Counted from the first letter of the stretch, positions 31,350-40,591 are shown. The stretch is DNA of 64,000 nt from Thermoplasmata archaeon (GCA_030037875.1 JASHPV010000007.1:1-64000), one strand, 5' to 3'. Numbers and translations are program-made. The notes: generated from the letters alone by a model not told the origin.

Positions 31350-33251
31350 ATGGCGAAAATCATTGGAATCGACCTAGGAACGAGCAACTCGGCGGCGGCC
31401 GTCCTTGAGGGCGGGCGCCCCGTGATCATCCCGAGCGCGGAAGGCACGACCGTCGGTGGCGGAAAGGCCTTCCCGTCGTACGTGGCTTTCGCGAAGGATG
31501 GCCAGCTGATCGTCGGCGAACCGGCCCGGCGACAAGCGGTCTCCAACGCGCAGTACACGTTCACCGCGTTCAAGCGAAAGATGGGCACCGATTATCGGTA
31601 CCGCGGACCGGACGGCAAGGAGTACACCCCCCAGCAGCTGTCCGCGTTCCTCCTCCAGAAGATCAAGCGTGATGCCGAGGCCTTCCTGGGCGAGAAGATC
31701 CAGAAGGCGGTCATCACCGTCCCTGCGTACTTCAACGACAACCAGCGCCAGGCCACCAAGGACGCCGGCCAGATCGCGGGGCTCGAGGTCGTTCGGATCA
31801 TTAACGAACCGACGGCCGCGTCGCTCGCGTACGGCCTCGACAAGGCCGGGAAGTCGCAGAAGATCCTCGTCTTCGACCTGGGCGGTGGAACGCTCGATGT
31901 GACAATCATGGAGTTCGGCGAGGGCGTGTTCGAGGTCGTCTCGACCAGCGGAGACACCCAGCTGGGTGGGACCGACATGGACACGACGCTGGCCGACTAC
32001 ATCGCGGGAGAGTTCCGGAAGGAGTCGGGCATCGACATCCGGACCGACAAGATGGCGATGCAACGCGTCCGGGACGCCGCGGAGAAGGCGAAGATCGAGC
32101 TCTCCTCCACGCTGGAGACGCAGATCAATCTCCCCTTCCTCACCGCCACCAGCGAGGGCCCGAAGCACCTCGCCCTGACCCTTTCGCGAGCGAAGCTCGA
32201 AGAGCTCCTTCGGCCGCTCATCGACCGCTGTAAGGCCCCCGTCGAGCAGGCCATCTCCGATGGCAAGCTTTCGAAGGAGCAGATCGACCGGATCATTCTC
32301 GTCGGCGGCCCGACCCGGATGCCGATGGTACAGAAGTTCGTGGAACAGCTGATCGGTCGTCCGATCGAGCACGGCGTCGACCCGATGGAATGCGTCGCGA
32401 TGGGCGCTTCGATCCAGGCCGGCGTGCTTGCCGGCGAGGTCAAGGACATCCTGTTACTGGATGTGACGCCCCTCTCGCTCGGCGTGGAGACGATGGGCGG
32501 CGTGTTCACGAAGCTCATCGAGCGCAACACGACGATTCCGACGCGGAAGAGTCAGATCTTCACGACGGCGGCCGACAGCCAGAGCTCGGTCGAGATCAAG
32601 GTCTCCCAGGGCGAGCGGCCGATGGCTTCCGACAACGTGGCCCTAGGGAACTTCATGTTGACCGGCATCCCGCTCGCGCCGCGCGGTGTCCCCCAGATCG
32701 AGGTCTCGTTCGACATTGATGCGAACGGTATCCTCAACGTCTCCGCGAAGGACCTCGCGACCGGGAAGAAGCAGGGCATTACGATCACCGCCTCGACCAA
32801 GCTCTCGAAGGAGGAGATCGACCGGATGCTGAAGCAGGCCGAGCAGTTCGCCTCCGAGGACAAGAACCGGAAGGAGCAGGCCGAGACCCGCAACCGGGCG
32901 GAAGCCCTGACCTACGAGGCCGAGCGCATCCTGACCGACGCGAAGGACAAGATCCCGGAGGCCGACGCGCAGGCCGTGCGCGCCAAGGTCGAGGAGCTTC
33001 GGGCGGTCCTCGACTCCAAGGACCTCTCGGCCCTGAAGCAGAAGACCGACGAGCTGACGCGCGCGATCCACCAGGTCTCGCAGAAGCTCTACGAGTCGGC
33101 GCAGCAGGCGCCCCCTTCCTCGGGATCGCCCGAGGAGCCGTCGACGGGGCCGACCGAAAGCGGCGGTTCCTCGCCGCCGGGGAGCGGGCCGGTGGACGCC
33201 GACTTCAAGGTCGTGGACAAGCAGCCCGGCGACGAGAAGACCGAAAGCTAG
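31350..33251 (+). CDS. dnaK: molecular chaperone DnaK (Hsp70)
   Basis: ATP-dependent chaperone, 633 aa. The nucleotide-binding domain shows IGIDLGTSNSAAAVLEGG, the phosphate loop VFDLGGGTLDVTIMEFG and LVGGPTRMPMVQKFVEQL. The substrate domain follows DVTPLSLGVETMGGVFTKLI (about residue 365), and the C-terminal lid ends in a Ser/Gly/Pro tail. The sequence is of the bacterial-like type seen in those archaea that acquired dnaK. The partners grpE and dnaJ normally adjoin it but are not found here on either side. Own promoter and a structured leader point to heat-shock control. Confidence 0.96.
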   Translation: MAKIIGIDLGTSNSAAAVLEGGRPVIIPSAEGTTVGGGKAFPSYVAFAKDGQLIVGEPARRQAVSNAQYTFTAFKRKMGTDYRYRGPDGKEYTPQQLSAFLLQKIKRDAEAFLGEKIQKAVITVPAYFNDNQRQATKDAGQIAGLEVVRIINEPTAASLAYGLDKAGKSQKILVFDLGGGTLDVTIMEFGEGVFEVVSTSGDTQLGGTDMDTTLADYIAGEFRKESGIDIRTDKMAMQRVRDAAEKAKIELSSTLETQINLPFLTATSEGPKHLALTLSRAKLEELLRPLIDRCKAPVEQAISDGKLSKEQIDRIILVGGPTRMPMVQKFVEQLIGRPIEHGVDPMECVAMGASIQAGVLAGEVKDILLLDVTPLSLGVETMGGVFTKLIERNTTIPTRKSQIFTTAADSQSSVEIKVSQGERPMASDNVALGNFMLTGIPLAPRGVPQIEVSFDIDANGILNVSAKDLATGKKQGITITASTKLSKEEIDRMLKQAEQFASEDKNRKEQAETRNRAEALTYEAERILTDAKDKIPEADAQAVRAKVEELRAVLDSKDLSALKQKTDELTRAIHQVSQKLYESAQQAPPSSGSPEEPSTGPTESGGSSPPGSGPVDADFKVVDKQPGDEKTES

Positions 33252-33260
33252 GCCCGGTGC

Positions 33261-34367
33261 TCAGGCGCCGAGGTTCCCGGCCGGCCCGTCCCACGGCCGT
33301 GTCGGGGGCCCCACATAGCGCTCGGGGGGACGCACCACCCGGTTCTGGGCCACTTGCTCAAGTGCGTGAGCCGACCACCCGGCGGTTCGAGCGAGTGCGA
33401 AGGTCGCCGTGAAGAGCTCGCGGGGAAGGCCGGCACCCTCGAGCAGGACCGCGCCATAGAAGTCCACATTGGTGAGGAGCGGCTGGTCGGGCCGTCGCCG
33501 GGCCAACCGGTCGAGGGCTATCTCCTCGAATCGCCGGGCCAGTGCGTACCGAGCGGGCGCTGCGACTTCCTTGGCGTAGCGCCGCAGCAACGTCGCGCGC
33601 GGGTCCTCCACGCGGTACGTGGGGTGACCGAACCCAAAGAGCCGGCCCCGTTGGTCGAGCGTTCGGTCAACCCAATCCTCGACCCGGTCGATCGACCCGA
33701 CGGCATCGAGCATCTCCAGCACCTCGGGGGGCGCGCCGCCGTGCAGCGGGCCCTTTAGCGTACCGAGAGCCGCGGACGCGGCCGATGCGAGGTCGGACCG
33801 AGTCGACAGGACGATCCGCAGCGCGAAGGTCGAGGCGGAGATGCCATGGTCGGCGAGGAGAACGAAATATCGTTCGAGAGCCCGGATCCGTTCGGGGGCC
33901 ACTCTGGGCCCCTGAAGCATCCACAGGTAGTTGGCCACATGTCCAAGGTGGGGATCGGGATCCCGGGGCGCTGAACCGACGGCGCGCTGATGCAATCGGG
34001 CCACGAGCGTGGGGGACCGGGCAATGAGATCCAGCGCCTCGTTCACGGTGGGAGGATAGACGCGGGCGACGTCCCCCATCGCCGATACGGCGGTCCGGAA
34101 CCCGTCGATCGGCGGCATGTCGGGAGGCAAGGCCTGGATCACCCGCTCCAAATTTTCCGGCAATCCTCGTCGAGCCCGCAGTTCGGAACCAACCCCGGGC
34201 GCCCCGGGTTTTCCCGGAGGGGTCCCTCCCAGCAGGAGGCTCGCGGTCGCCTCGTAGCCCAGGTGCTCCGCCACATCCTCGATTCGATATCCTCGATAGG
34301 TGAGGATGCCGTGAGCCCCGTCGATGCCCGTGATCGACGTGTCCCCAAAACCGGATCGTTCCGTCAT
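33261..34367 (-). CDS. gltA: citrate synthase (citrate/2-methylcitrate synthase family)
   Basis: Condenses oxaloacetate with acetyl-CoA (or propionyl-CoA), 368 aa, the short archaeal type. GIDGAHGILTYRGYRIEDVA opens the protein after the ATG at 34367. Catalytic histidines fall in LKGPLHGGAPPEVLEML and GFGHPTYRVEDPRATLL, and the catalytic Asp in NVDFYGAVLLEGAGLP. The usual GHRVY is GHPTY here, a small deviation. It is divergent from the LSm gene. A TTTACC element near 34423 may be its TATA box. Confidence 0.9.
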   Translation of the reverse strand: MTERSGFGDTSITGIDGAHGILTYRGYRIEDVAEHLGYEATASLLLGGTPPGKPGAPGVGSELRARRGLPENLERVIQALPPDMPPIDGFRTAVSAMGDVARVYPPTVNEALDLIARSPTLVARLHQRAVGSAPRDPDPHLGHVANYLWMLQGPRVAPERIRALERYFVLLADHGISASTFALRIVLSTRSDLASAASAALGTLKGPLHGGAPPEVLEMLDAVGSIDRVEDWVDRTLDQRGRLFGFGHPTYRVEDPRATLLRRYAKEVAAPARYALARRFEEIALDRLARRRPDQPLLTNVDFYGAVLLEGAGLPRELFTATFALARTAGWSAHALEQVAQNRVVRPPERYVGPPTRPWDGPAGNLGA

Positions 34368-34457
34368 CGCGGTCCCGTGCCGTTCCCCCGATCGGGAGGC
34401 ACCGGGGGGACACCCGGCTCTCGGTAAAGGAATCTCGGTCGTCGGAATGTCGGAAAG

Positions 34458-34466
34458 ACTTATCCA
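34458..34466 (+). promoter_or_regulatory. TATA box of the lsm-ribK-RaSEA-nadE operon
   Basis: GACTTATCC centred 30 nt before the LSm ATG; implies a near-leaderless transcript. Confidence 0.55.
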
Positions 34467-34491
34467 CGCTCCGTCGGTCCTTCGTCCCCTC

Positions 34492-34731
34492 ATGTCGACG
34501 CCTACCGGCTTGCTCGAGCGGGTCGTCGATCAACGGGTTTCCCTGCGACTCAAGGATTCCCGCGAACTGTCCGGGCGGCTCCTTGGGCTCGATGACCACA
34601 TGAACCTGGTTCTTGACGAGGTGGAGGAGACCTCGAACGAGGGGTCCCGCCGCCTGGGGCGAGTGCTCGTACGCGGTTCGAACGTCATCAGCCTGACCGC
34701 CGCCTCCGGGTTGCTCCCGAAGCGGCACTGA
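34492..34731 (+). CDS. Sm-like RNA-binding protein (LSm/SmAP)
   Basis: Archaeal Sm protein, 79 aa, expected to form a seven-membered ring binding U-rich RNA. Sm1: LERVVDQRVSLRLKDSRELS, then GLDDHMNLVLDEVEE with the RNA-binding D-x-x-x-N pattern. Sm2: LGRVLVRGSNVISLTAAS with the RG-N signature. The ATG at 34492 fits both the domain and the promoter. It leads the operon with riboflavin kinase 19 nt downstream. Confidence 0.9.
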   Translation: MSTPTGLLERVVDQRVSLRLKDSRELSGRLLGLDDHMNLVLDEVEETSNEGSRRLGRVLVRGSNVISLTAASGLLPKRH

Positions 34732-34750
34732 TCCGCAGGGGGCCGTCGGC

Positions 34751-35437
34751 GTGACCGGCCGAGCGAGAGGCTTCCGTGCCAGGGTGGAGGAACTCCGGTT
34801 GCTCCGGTTCTTGGCGCACGGAGGCGCCGAACACAGTCCCGTCGAGATCACGTCTCGAGAGGTGGGCGAGTACCTCGACGTCAGCCAACAGGCCGCGGAC
34901 CGGTACCTCGTCGAGCTCTCGAAGCAGGGATTGATTTCCCGGTCGCTCGGTGCCCGGAAGCAGCGACTGACGCTCACTCCGGCCGGGGTAGAAGTCCTGC
35001 GCAAGGAGTACCACGCGTACCGCCGGGTCTTCGAGGGGCCCGCTCGCTTGCGATTCTCCGGGCAAGTCACGTCCGGGCTCGGGGAAGGACGCTACTATCT
35101 GAGCCAGCCCGGATACATCGTCCAGTTCCAGGAGCGCCTCGGTTACACTCCCTATCCCGGGACGCTCAACATTCGAGTCGATCCCAAGGAGCTTCTCCGG
35201 ATCGACGGGTTGCGCGATTGGGAAGGAATCCGGATCGATGGATTCCAAGCCAGCGGGCGAACCTTCGGCGGAGCCTCGTGCTACGGTGGCCGCATCAATG
35301 GCCGACCCTGCCATCTCATCCGACCCGACCGAAGTCATTACCAGGACGTGGTGGAGCTCATCGCGCCCGAGTCCCTGCGCGAATCGCTCAGCGTCCACGA
35401 CGGGGACACCGTATCGGTCGAGGTGGAGGAATCGTAG
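34751..35437 (+). CDS. ribK: CTP-dependent riboflavin kinase with N-terminal winged helix
   Basis: Archaeal RibK, which phosphorylates riboflavin to FMN with CTP, 228 aa. The N-terminal winged-helix domain (ITSREVGEYLDVSQQAADRY, residues about 30-90) marks the RibK/RibR form thought also to regulate. The kinase part has FSGQVTSGLGEGRYYLSQPG, LGYTPYPGTLNIRV and FGGASCYGGRINGRPCHLIR, matching the CTP and flavin sites. GTG start at 34751. Next gene starts 1 nt after its stop. Confidence 0.92.
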   Translation: MTGRARGFRARVEELRLLRFLAHGGAEHSPVEITSREVGEYLDVSQQAADRYLVELSKQGLISRSLGARKQRLTLTPAGVEVLRKEYHAYRRVFEGPARLRFSGQVTSGLGEGRYYLSQPGYIVQFQERLGYTPYPGTLNIRVDPKELLRIDGLRDWEGIRIDGFQASGRTFGGASCYGGRINGRPCHLIRPDRSHYQDVVELIAPESLRESLSVHDGDTVSVEVEES

Positions 35438-35438
35438 C

Positions 35439-36458
35439 ATGCCGGCGTCTGTCGCGCGGTCGATCGCTCAGGACCGCCGTCCTCCCCCGGCCGGCACGGC
35501 CTCTGCGAGCCAGTACGTGAACCAATGGACCGAGGCCGAGGCCCTCGGAACAGAACGGGTCCGGGCTTTCGTGCTGATTCTTCGAACCCGCGGTTGTTAC
35601 TGGGCGGACGTGAAAGGTTGCTCGATGTGCGGGTACGCCAAAGATACGCTCGGACGTTCGGCTACTCCCGAAGAGCTCGGCCGACAGCTCGAGGCCGCGC
35701 TCCAGGTGTACCATGGCGAGCCGTACGTTAAGATCTACACGTCGGGCAGTTTCCTCGATGACCGAGAGGTGGACCCGGACTCCCGCCAGCGTCTCGTCGA
35801 AGCCTTCAGTGGCCGTGCCCGCCGCCTGCTCTTCGAGACACTGCCCGAGTTCGCGACGGCGGAGGCACTGAATCCCCTGCGGAAGGCCTTCTCCGGAGAG
35901 ATCGAGGTGGCGCTGGGCCTCGAAAGCACCCAGCCAGAGGTGCTCCTCCGATACGTGAACAAAAATTCGCCGCCGGAGGCCTATCTCGACGCGGCCGACC
36001 GGGTCCACGGGCTCGGACTCCGGGCGAAGGGGTACCTCCTGTTGAAGCCCCCGTATCTGACCGAGCGAGAGTCGATCGACGATGTCGTGACGTCGGTTCG
36101 GGTGGCGGCCCCGCATTTCGATGCTCTATCGGTCAACCCGGTGCACATCCAGAACGGAACGGTGGTCGAGTGGCTCTTCCATCGGGGCCGTTATCGGCCT
36201 CCTTGGTTGTGGAGCCTCTCGGAGGCGATGCAACGCTCCGCGGCGCATCGCGGCACCACCCGTCTCGTGACGTTCCCGACGGCCGGGGGCCTCGCGCGCG
36301 GCCCGCACAACTGCGGAGTGTGCGACCGGGCCTTTCTCTCCGCATTGGAGGAGGCCTCTCTGTCACAGCGGTTTGAGGGCCTCGCCGCCTTGGCCTGCGC
36401 CTGCGGAAACGAGTGGCGAGCCGACGGCGCCCTGGAGCCGCTGGGGGTGGAGGCATGA
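35439..36458 (+). CDS. raSEA: radical SAM protein, archaeosine synthase subunit type (RaSEA)
   Basis: Radical SAM enzyme, 339 aa, COG1244 family, which with ArcS converts preQ0-lysine tRNA to archaeosine at position 15. The cluster motif is RTRGCYWADVKGCSMCGYAKD-like, a C-x7-C-x2-C arrangement near residue 52, which is unusual spacing but typical of this family. KIYTSGSFLDDREV, LGLESTQPEVLLRYVNKN and SVNPVHIQNGTVVEWL follow. A late cysteine group (HNCGVCDR...LACACG) may bind another metal. ArcS and TGT are not in this window. Its stop overlaps nadE by 4 nt. Confidence 0.85.
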   Translation: MPASVARSIAQDRRPPPAGTASASQYVNQWTEAEALGTERVRAFVLILRTRGCYWADVKGCSMCGYAKDTLGRSATPEELGRQLEAALQVYHGEPYVKIYTSGSFLDDREVDPDSRQRLVEAFSGRARRLLFETLPEFATAEALNPLRKAFSGEIEVALGLESTQPEVLLRYVNKNSPPEAYLDAADRVHGLGLRAKGYLLLKPPYLTERESIDDVVTSVRVAAPHFDALSVNPVHIQNGTVVEWLFHRGRYRPPWLWSLSEAMQRSAAHRGTTRLVTFPTAGGLARGPHNCGVCDRAFLSALEEASLSQRFEGLAALACACGNEWRADGALEPLGVEA

Positions 36459-37261
36459 ATCTTGTCCCGAAGTTGTCTCCCCATACGGAAACGACGATCC
36501 ATCAGTTCCTCCGGGCCCACCTCGCCCAAGCGGGAGCGGAGGGGCTCCTCGTCGGCCTGAGCGGGGGCATCGACTCCGCGCTGTGCGCCCGCCTGGCTCG
36601 GGACGCGGTGGGTCCCCAGCGGACCCAGTCGCTGCTCCTTCCGGACGCACCGTTTCCTGCGGCCCTGCGGGAAGAGGTGACGGAGTATGCCCACCATCTC
36701 GGGATTTCGTTCCGGATCGTCGACATCGAGGGCCCGGAATCGGGATTCCGGGCCCTCTTCCCGGAGGTGACCGACCGCGTCAGTTTGGGCAATGTGAAGG
36801 CCCGGGTCCGGATGACCGTGCTGTACCTCTGGGCCCGGGAGCGTCATCTGCTGGTGGTCGGGACCGGCAACAAATCCGAGCTCCTGATGGGCTACTTCAC
36901 GAAATGGGGAGATGGCGGGGTCGACCTTCTCCCGATTGGCGACCTCTACAAGACCCAGGTCCGGGAGCTCGCCGCGCAACTGGAGCTCCCCCGGTCGATG
37001 CAGCAGAGGCCTCCGACGGCCGGGCTCTGGGAGGGCCAGACCGACGAGGAGGAGCTCGGGCTTCCTTACTCCGAGCTCGACCAGATCTTGTTCGGCCTGG
37101 AACAGCTCCGGACCCCGGAGGAGATCGCCGAGGCGACGCACCTCCCGTTGGAACGCGTTCGAGCCGTTGAAGCGACCGTCGAACGTACGCGCCACAAGCG
37201 GCGCCCGCCTCCCATACCGAAGCTGGGGTTGCGAACGGTCGGGATCGACTGGCGCGAGTGA
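36455..37261 (+). CDS. nadE: NAD+ synthetase
   Basis: Amidates deamido-NAD to NAD, last step of NAD biosynthesis, 268 aa. ATP pyrophosphatase motif GLSGGIDSALCARLA near residue 35, GNVKARVRMTVLYLWA and VGTGNKSELLMGYFTKWGDG, then PIGDLYKTQVRELA. No glutaminase domain is fused, so ammonia is the probable nitrogen source, as usual for archaeal short NadE. ATG at 36455 overlaps the radical SAM stop (ATGA). Confidence 0.94.
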   Translation: MNLVPKLSPHTETTIHQFLRAHLAQAGAEGLLVGLSGGIDSALCARLARDAVGPQRTQSLLLPDAPFPAALREEVTEYAHHLGISFRIVDIEGPESGFRALFPEVTDRVSLGNVKARVRMTVLYLWARERHLLVVGTGNKSELLMGYFTKWGDGGVDLLPIGDLYKTQVRELAAQLELPRSMQQRPPTAGLWEGQTDEEELGLPYSELDQILFGLEQLRTPEEIAEATHLPLERVRAVEATVERTRHKRRPPPIPKLGLRTVGIDWRE

Positions 37262-37348
37262 TGTTCCGGTACCGAAACGTTTTAGGAAGCGCGTCCTCCG
37301 GGAGCCATTCCGACCGGTTTTGATCGGACCTTACTGGAGTTTTCCCGG

Positions 37349-38233
37349 ATGGACCGAGAGACCTATCGCCGGTACTACGACCTTCTGCGGACTCCAGAGG
37401 ACGTCGACCGCCTGGCGACCGCGGACCACGTCGACCGGGAGCTGCTCTTCATCATCCACACACAACGCGTTTCTCGCGACGCGACCCGGCGGTTCTACGT
37501 CGTGAAGCGCCAGATGCCCCGGCTGGTCGGCCAGTGGCGCCACGGAAAACGGATACTCGAGCTCGCCCGCGAGCTCGATTTCCCTCCCGTGCTGTTAGGG
37601 CAGATGGTCCTCCGCGAGCTCCAGCTTCCTCGGAAACAGGTCTGGGGTTGTTTTTTGGACCCCGCCTCCGCGCCCACCGTACGGCTTCAATCGGAAGTGC
37701 GCGAGCTCCTGGCGAACGACCTCGTCTACTCGCCCCAAGGCATGGAGCTGCAGCGCGAGCGGGGCCGGATCGGAGAGGCACGTCTCTACGGGTGGCTTGA
37801 CAAGCACAGCATCCCGTACAAGACCGAGAAGGACCTGCGCGGCAAGTACCCGAAGACGCCGGACGCGCTTCTCGAGCAGCCTATCATATTCTACGGCCAG
37901 AAGCTCCAGTGGATCGAATCGAAGGCAAACTTCGGGGACGACGTCGAGCTACGAAAGAATCTCCGGCGCCAGCTCGGTCCGTATACGGAACTCTTCGGCG
38001 AGGGCGCGGTGGTCTACTGGCACGGATTCGTCGACGGAGCCGAGAGTCCTCCCGGGATCCTCCTCTGGGATGCCACGACGATCGAGGGGCTCACGCCGGA
38101 GGTAGAACCTCGTCGGGTCGCAGCTCACGTTGCGCACCCGACGTTAGGTCACGCTCGAGGACCACACCCCGAGCGGACTCCTGAGGTCCGACGATCAGCG
38201 CCCGGCGAGCCCGCCGGCGCGCGGCCTCCCTGA
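37349..38233 (+). CDS. CDIN1 (C15orf41)-like nuclease, TPD domain
   Basis: Predicted nuclease of 294 aa in the archaeal/eukaryotic CDIN1 family. The N-terminal two thirds are helical with helix-turn-helix-like units (RRFYVVKRQMPRLVGQWRHG). The nuclease motif is GKYPKTPDALLEQPI (TPD) followed by WIESKANFGD, a PD-(D/E)xK-type E-x-K. Expected about 240-250 aa. The last 48 codons run through the 3' end of hisS on the other strand and are Arg/Pro-rich, so the tail probably arose by stop loss. Function in archaea is not known; in humans the gene is linked to dyserythropoietic anaemia. Confidence 0.8.
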   Translation: MDRETYRRYYDLLRTPEDVDRLATADHVDRELLFIIHTQRVSRDATRRFYVVKRQMPRLVGQWRHGKRILELARELDFPPVLLGQMVLRELQLPRKQVWGCFLDPASAPTVRLQSEVRELLANDLVYSPQGMELQRERGRIGEARLYGWLDKHSIPYKTEKDLRGKYPKTPDALLEQPIIFYGQKLQWIESKANFGDDVELRKNLRRQLGPYTELFGEGAVVYWHGFVDGAESPPGILLWDATTIEGLTPEVEPRRVAAHVAHPTLGHARGPHPERTPEVRRSAPGEPAGARPP

Positions 38234-39392
38234 GCTGCCGCGACATCGACCGCCCCATCAGGTCGGAGTCGGCACCGATGCCGGCGACCCGGAGGCGTTG
38301 GACCCACACTGCGGCTTCCGAAGCGAACTCCGGCGTCGCGGCGATCACGTACGTGTCGAGGGCCGGCTCGCCCTCGGGCCAGCGACCCGCGCTTCGCAGC
38401 AGCAACTCGAGCGTTTGGTCGCCGATTGCCAATCCGCAGGCCGGTGTGGGCGGCCCCCCGAACAGCTCGATCAGATGGTCGTAACGGCCGCCGCCGAACA
38501 GCGCGCGGGAGTCTCCTTTCTTCGCGTAGCACTCGAAGACCGTCGACGTGTAGTAGGCCAAGCCCCGGACGACGGTGGGGTCGAAGATGACTCGGTCGCC
38601 CAGGCCGAGCTTCTCGATGCGTGTGAAAAGGGCGCGCAGCCTCGCCAGGCCGTCGGGACCCGGTGTCGGCAATGGCGGCTCGGTCCATCGCGAGAAGAAG
38701 GCCGTCGCATCGGCGGCCGGGACCCCGGAGCCCGCCGCTGAGAGGGTCTCGGAGAGCGCCGCTACCCCCTCGGGTCCGACCCCGGACCGCTGGAGGTCGG
38801 CGACAAACTCCCGCTCGGTCACCTTCGACCGCCGGTCGAGCGCATGGAAAAAGAGGAGAAGGTCACGGGCACCGGCCGCTAAACCAATCGCTTCCGCCAG
38901 TTGCCGGTCATTGACTCGGAAGGCGTACAAACCCTGGGCGCCCGCCTCATCGAGTGCCAAGGCCGAGGTCGCTAGGACCTCCACATCGGCTTCGATACCG
39001 GGCACCCCCAGGATGTCGAAATTCACCTGGGAGAACTCGCGGGTCCGGCCGGCTTGGGGTTCCTCGTATCGCCACAGCTTCGAGAACGTCACCCACTTGA
39101 CCGGAAGGGGCTCTGACTTGGCTCGTTCCGCGAATACGCGGGCCAAGCCGGGCGTGGTCTCCGGGATGAGCGCGACCTCGCGCCCGCCCTTGTCATCAAA
39201 AGCCCAGACCTGCTCTTCGATGTCGCCGCCGCTCTTCACACGGAACATGTCGAGGCTCTCGACGCTCGGGGTCTCGAGTTCCTGGAACCCACATCGGTGC
39301 GCGACCTGACGCATTCGGCGCCACAGCTCGGCGCGTGCCGCCGCGTCGGGCGGAGGGTAGTCCCGGAATCCTCTCAGAGTGGAGAAAGGCAC
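38091..39392 (-). CDS. hisS: histidyl-tRNA synthetase
   Basis: Class II synthetase, 433 aa. GTG at 39392 gives VPFSTLRGFRDYPP, the family N-terminus; the TATA box lies 26 nt upstream, so the mRNA is leaderless and the longer frame is not used. Motif 2: LWRYEEPQAGRTREFSQVNF. Histidine-A motif: RGLAYYTSTVFECYAK, then FGGGRYDHLIELFGG. The C-terminal anticodon-binding domain starts near TYVIAATPEFASEA. It overlaps the convergent CDIN1-like gene by 143 nt. Confidence 0.95.
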   Translation of the reverse strand: MPFSTLRGFRDYPPPDAAARAELWRRMRQVAHRCGFQELETPSVESLDMFRVKSGGDIEEQVWAFDDKGGREVALIPETTPGLARVFAERAKSEPLPVKWVTFSKLWRYEEPQAGRTREFSQVNFDILGVPGIEADVEVLATSALALDEAGAQGLYAFRVNDRQLAEAIGLAAGARDLLLFFHALDRRSKVTEREFVADLQRSGVGPEGVAALSETLSAAGSGVPAADATAFFSRWTEPPLPTPGPDGLARLRALFTRIEKLGLGDRVIFDPTVVRGLAYYTSTVFECYAKKGDSRALFGGGRYDHLIELFGGPPTPACGLAIGDQTLELLLRSAGRWPEGEPALDTYVIAATPEFASEAAVWVQRLRVAGIGADSDLMGRSMSRQLREAARRRARRALIVGPQESARGVVLERDLTSGAQRELRPDEVLPPA

Positions 39393-39413
39393 GCTCGATA
39401 GGAGCGGCCCCGT

Positions 39414-39422
39414 GATATTTAT
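39414..39422 (-). promoter_or_regulatory. TATA box of hisS
   Basis: ATAAATATC on the minus strand, centred 26 nt upstream of the GTG at 39392. Confidence 0.75.
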
Positions 39423-39462
39423 GGCTCGGGGCGCCCGGCCCCGAGAACCTGCTCGGTCCCGT

Positions 39463-40530
39463 TTAGGCGCTGACCGTTGCCGAAAGCGCCGAGACCGCCG
39501 CGCGAAGTCGCCGATAGGAAGTGACCGCCGCGCCAAGGTTCCGGCGACGTATCAACGCCGCCAGTTGTCGCAGCTCCCGGACGACTGGCTCGATCTCGAG
39601 GTCCGTCGAGGGACGTCCGCGAAGTTGCGCGCGGATCGATTGCAGGCTCGAATTCAGCTGAGGGACCAGGAGGCCCCACAGCGCTCGATTCGCTCCCGCC
39701 AGGACGTGTTCGGCCCGGTCCGCGTCGCCCCCGCGGGCGAGCCGGCGACCTTCGGCGAGGGGACCGAGGGCCGGCCCCGGGTCCTGGCCGAGCTCGCGCA
39801 AGGTTTGGATCATCAGGTCGGCTTCGGTGGTCAGGATCTGGCAGGTCGCCCAGCGATCTTCGAGGGCGGAGAGTCCATCGGACGCCTGACGGAGCCGGCG
39901 AACCGTGCCCGACAGGTCCCCCGTGCCGAACGCCACGCGCGCACTGTTGAGCTCGGCATCGATCGAGGCAGTGGGGACGAGCGCCGCCAGTTCATTGCGA
40001 CGTCCCGATTGTATCTCCAGATCTTCCGCCACCGACGCAGCGACCTGAACGAACAGAGACCGCCGGAGCTCATCGAGCGCGGCCTGGTCTTCCGCTTTCA
40101 AGGCCTCGAGCATGCGCCGGTCCGAGTCCTTGAGGTCGACTCCTTCCCGTCGTCCGACCTGGAGGAGTTCCTCGACTTGGCGCTGGGCGAGTGCCAGTCC
40201 CGACCCGGGAGCCAGTACGGGCAGACTCGGAAGCGCCGGGCTCGGTGTGGCGGGGGGCGTTAGCGCCCGAGCCGCAGAAAGAGCGGGAAACTGGGCCTGT
40301 ACCGTCACCATGGCTTCCAGTCCGGTCTCGGAAGGTACCGGTTCGGATGGTTCCGGTTCGGGTCCCACGACGGCCAGGATCTCCGCGATCGCGCGTGCGT
40401 ACTCCGAATTGTCCACCGTGGTGCCCGCGGCCTCTCGCACCGGCTCGAACAAGCTGGTCGAGAGCTGACAGGATTTGCAGTTCGAGGCGTCGGGCGGGTT
40501 GTCTTCGCCGCAGACCGGGCACTGGACCAT
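39463..40530 (-). CDS. zinc-ribbon, coiled-coil protein of unknown function
   Basis: Protein of 355 aa from the ATG at 40530. The first 22 residues are a zinc ribbon (MVQCPVCGEDNPPDASNCKSC, four Cys). A Pro/Ala/Glu linker leads to a long helical part (about 125-350) with heptad-like stretches (RQVEELLQVGRREGVDLKDS, AELNSARVAFGTGDLSGTVR). No membrane segment, no enzyme motif. Archaeal zinc-ribbon coiled-coil proteins of this shape are common and mostly uncharacterised. It lies 61 nt downstream of TiaS. Confidence 0.6.
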   Translation of the reverse strand: MVQCPVCGEDNPPDASNCKSCQLSTSLFEPVREAAGTTVDNSEYARAIAEILAVVGPEPEPSEPVPSETGLEAMVTVQAQFPALSAARALTPPATPSPALPSLPVLAPGSGLALAQRQVEELLQVGRREGVDLKDSDRRMLEALKAEDQAALDELRRSLFVQVAASVAEDLEIQSGRRNELAALVPTASIDAELNSARVAFGTGDLSGTVRRLRQASDGLSALEDRWATCQILTTEADLMIQTLRELGQDPGPALGPLAEGRRLARGGDADRAEHVLAGANRALWGLLVPQLNSSLQSIRAQLRGRPSTDLEIEPVVRELRQLAALIRRRNLGAAVTSYRRLRAAVSALSATVSA

Positions 40531-40591
40531 CTTCCGCGCTTCCCCTTGGCCCGAGCGAGCGTTCCTAGCCCAGAAGGTCCCTCTCGGCCTC

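Noticed and set aside
34324..34491. Longer LSm protein starting at 34324
   Set aside because: The extra 56 residues overlap the citrate synthase start and promoter region and are not part of any Sm protein; the promoter fits the ATG at 34492.
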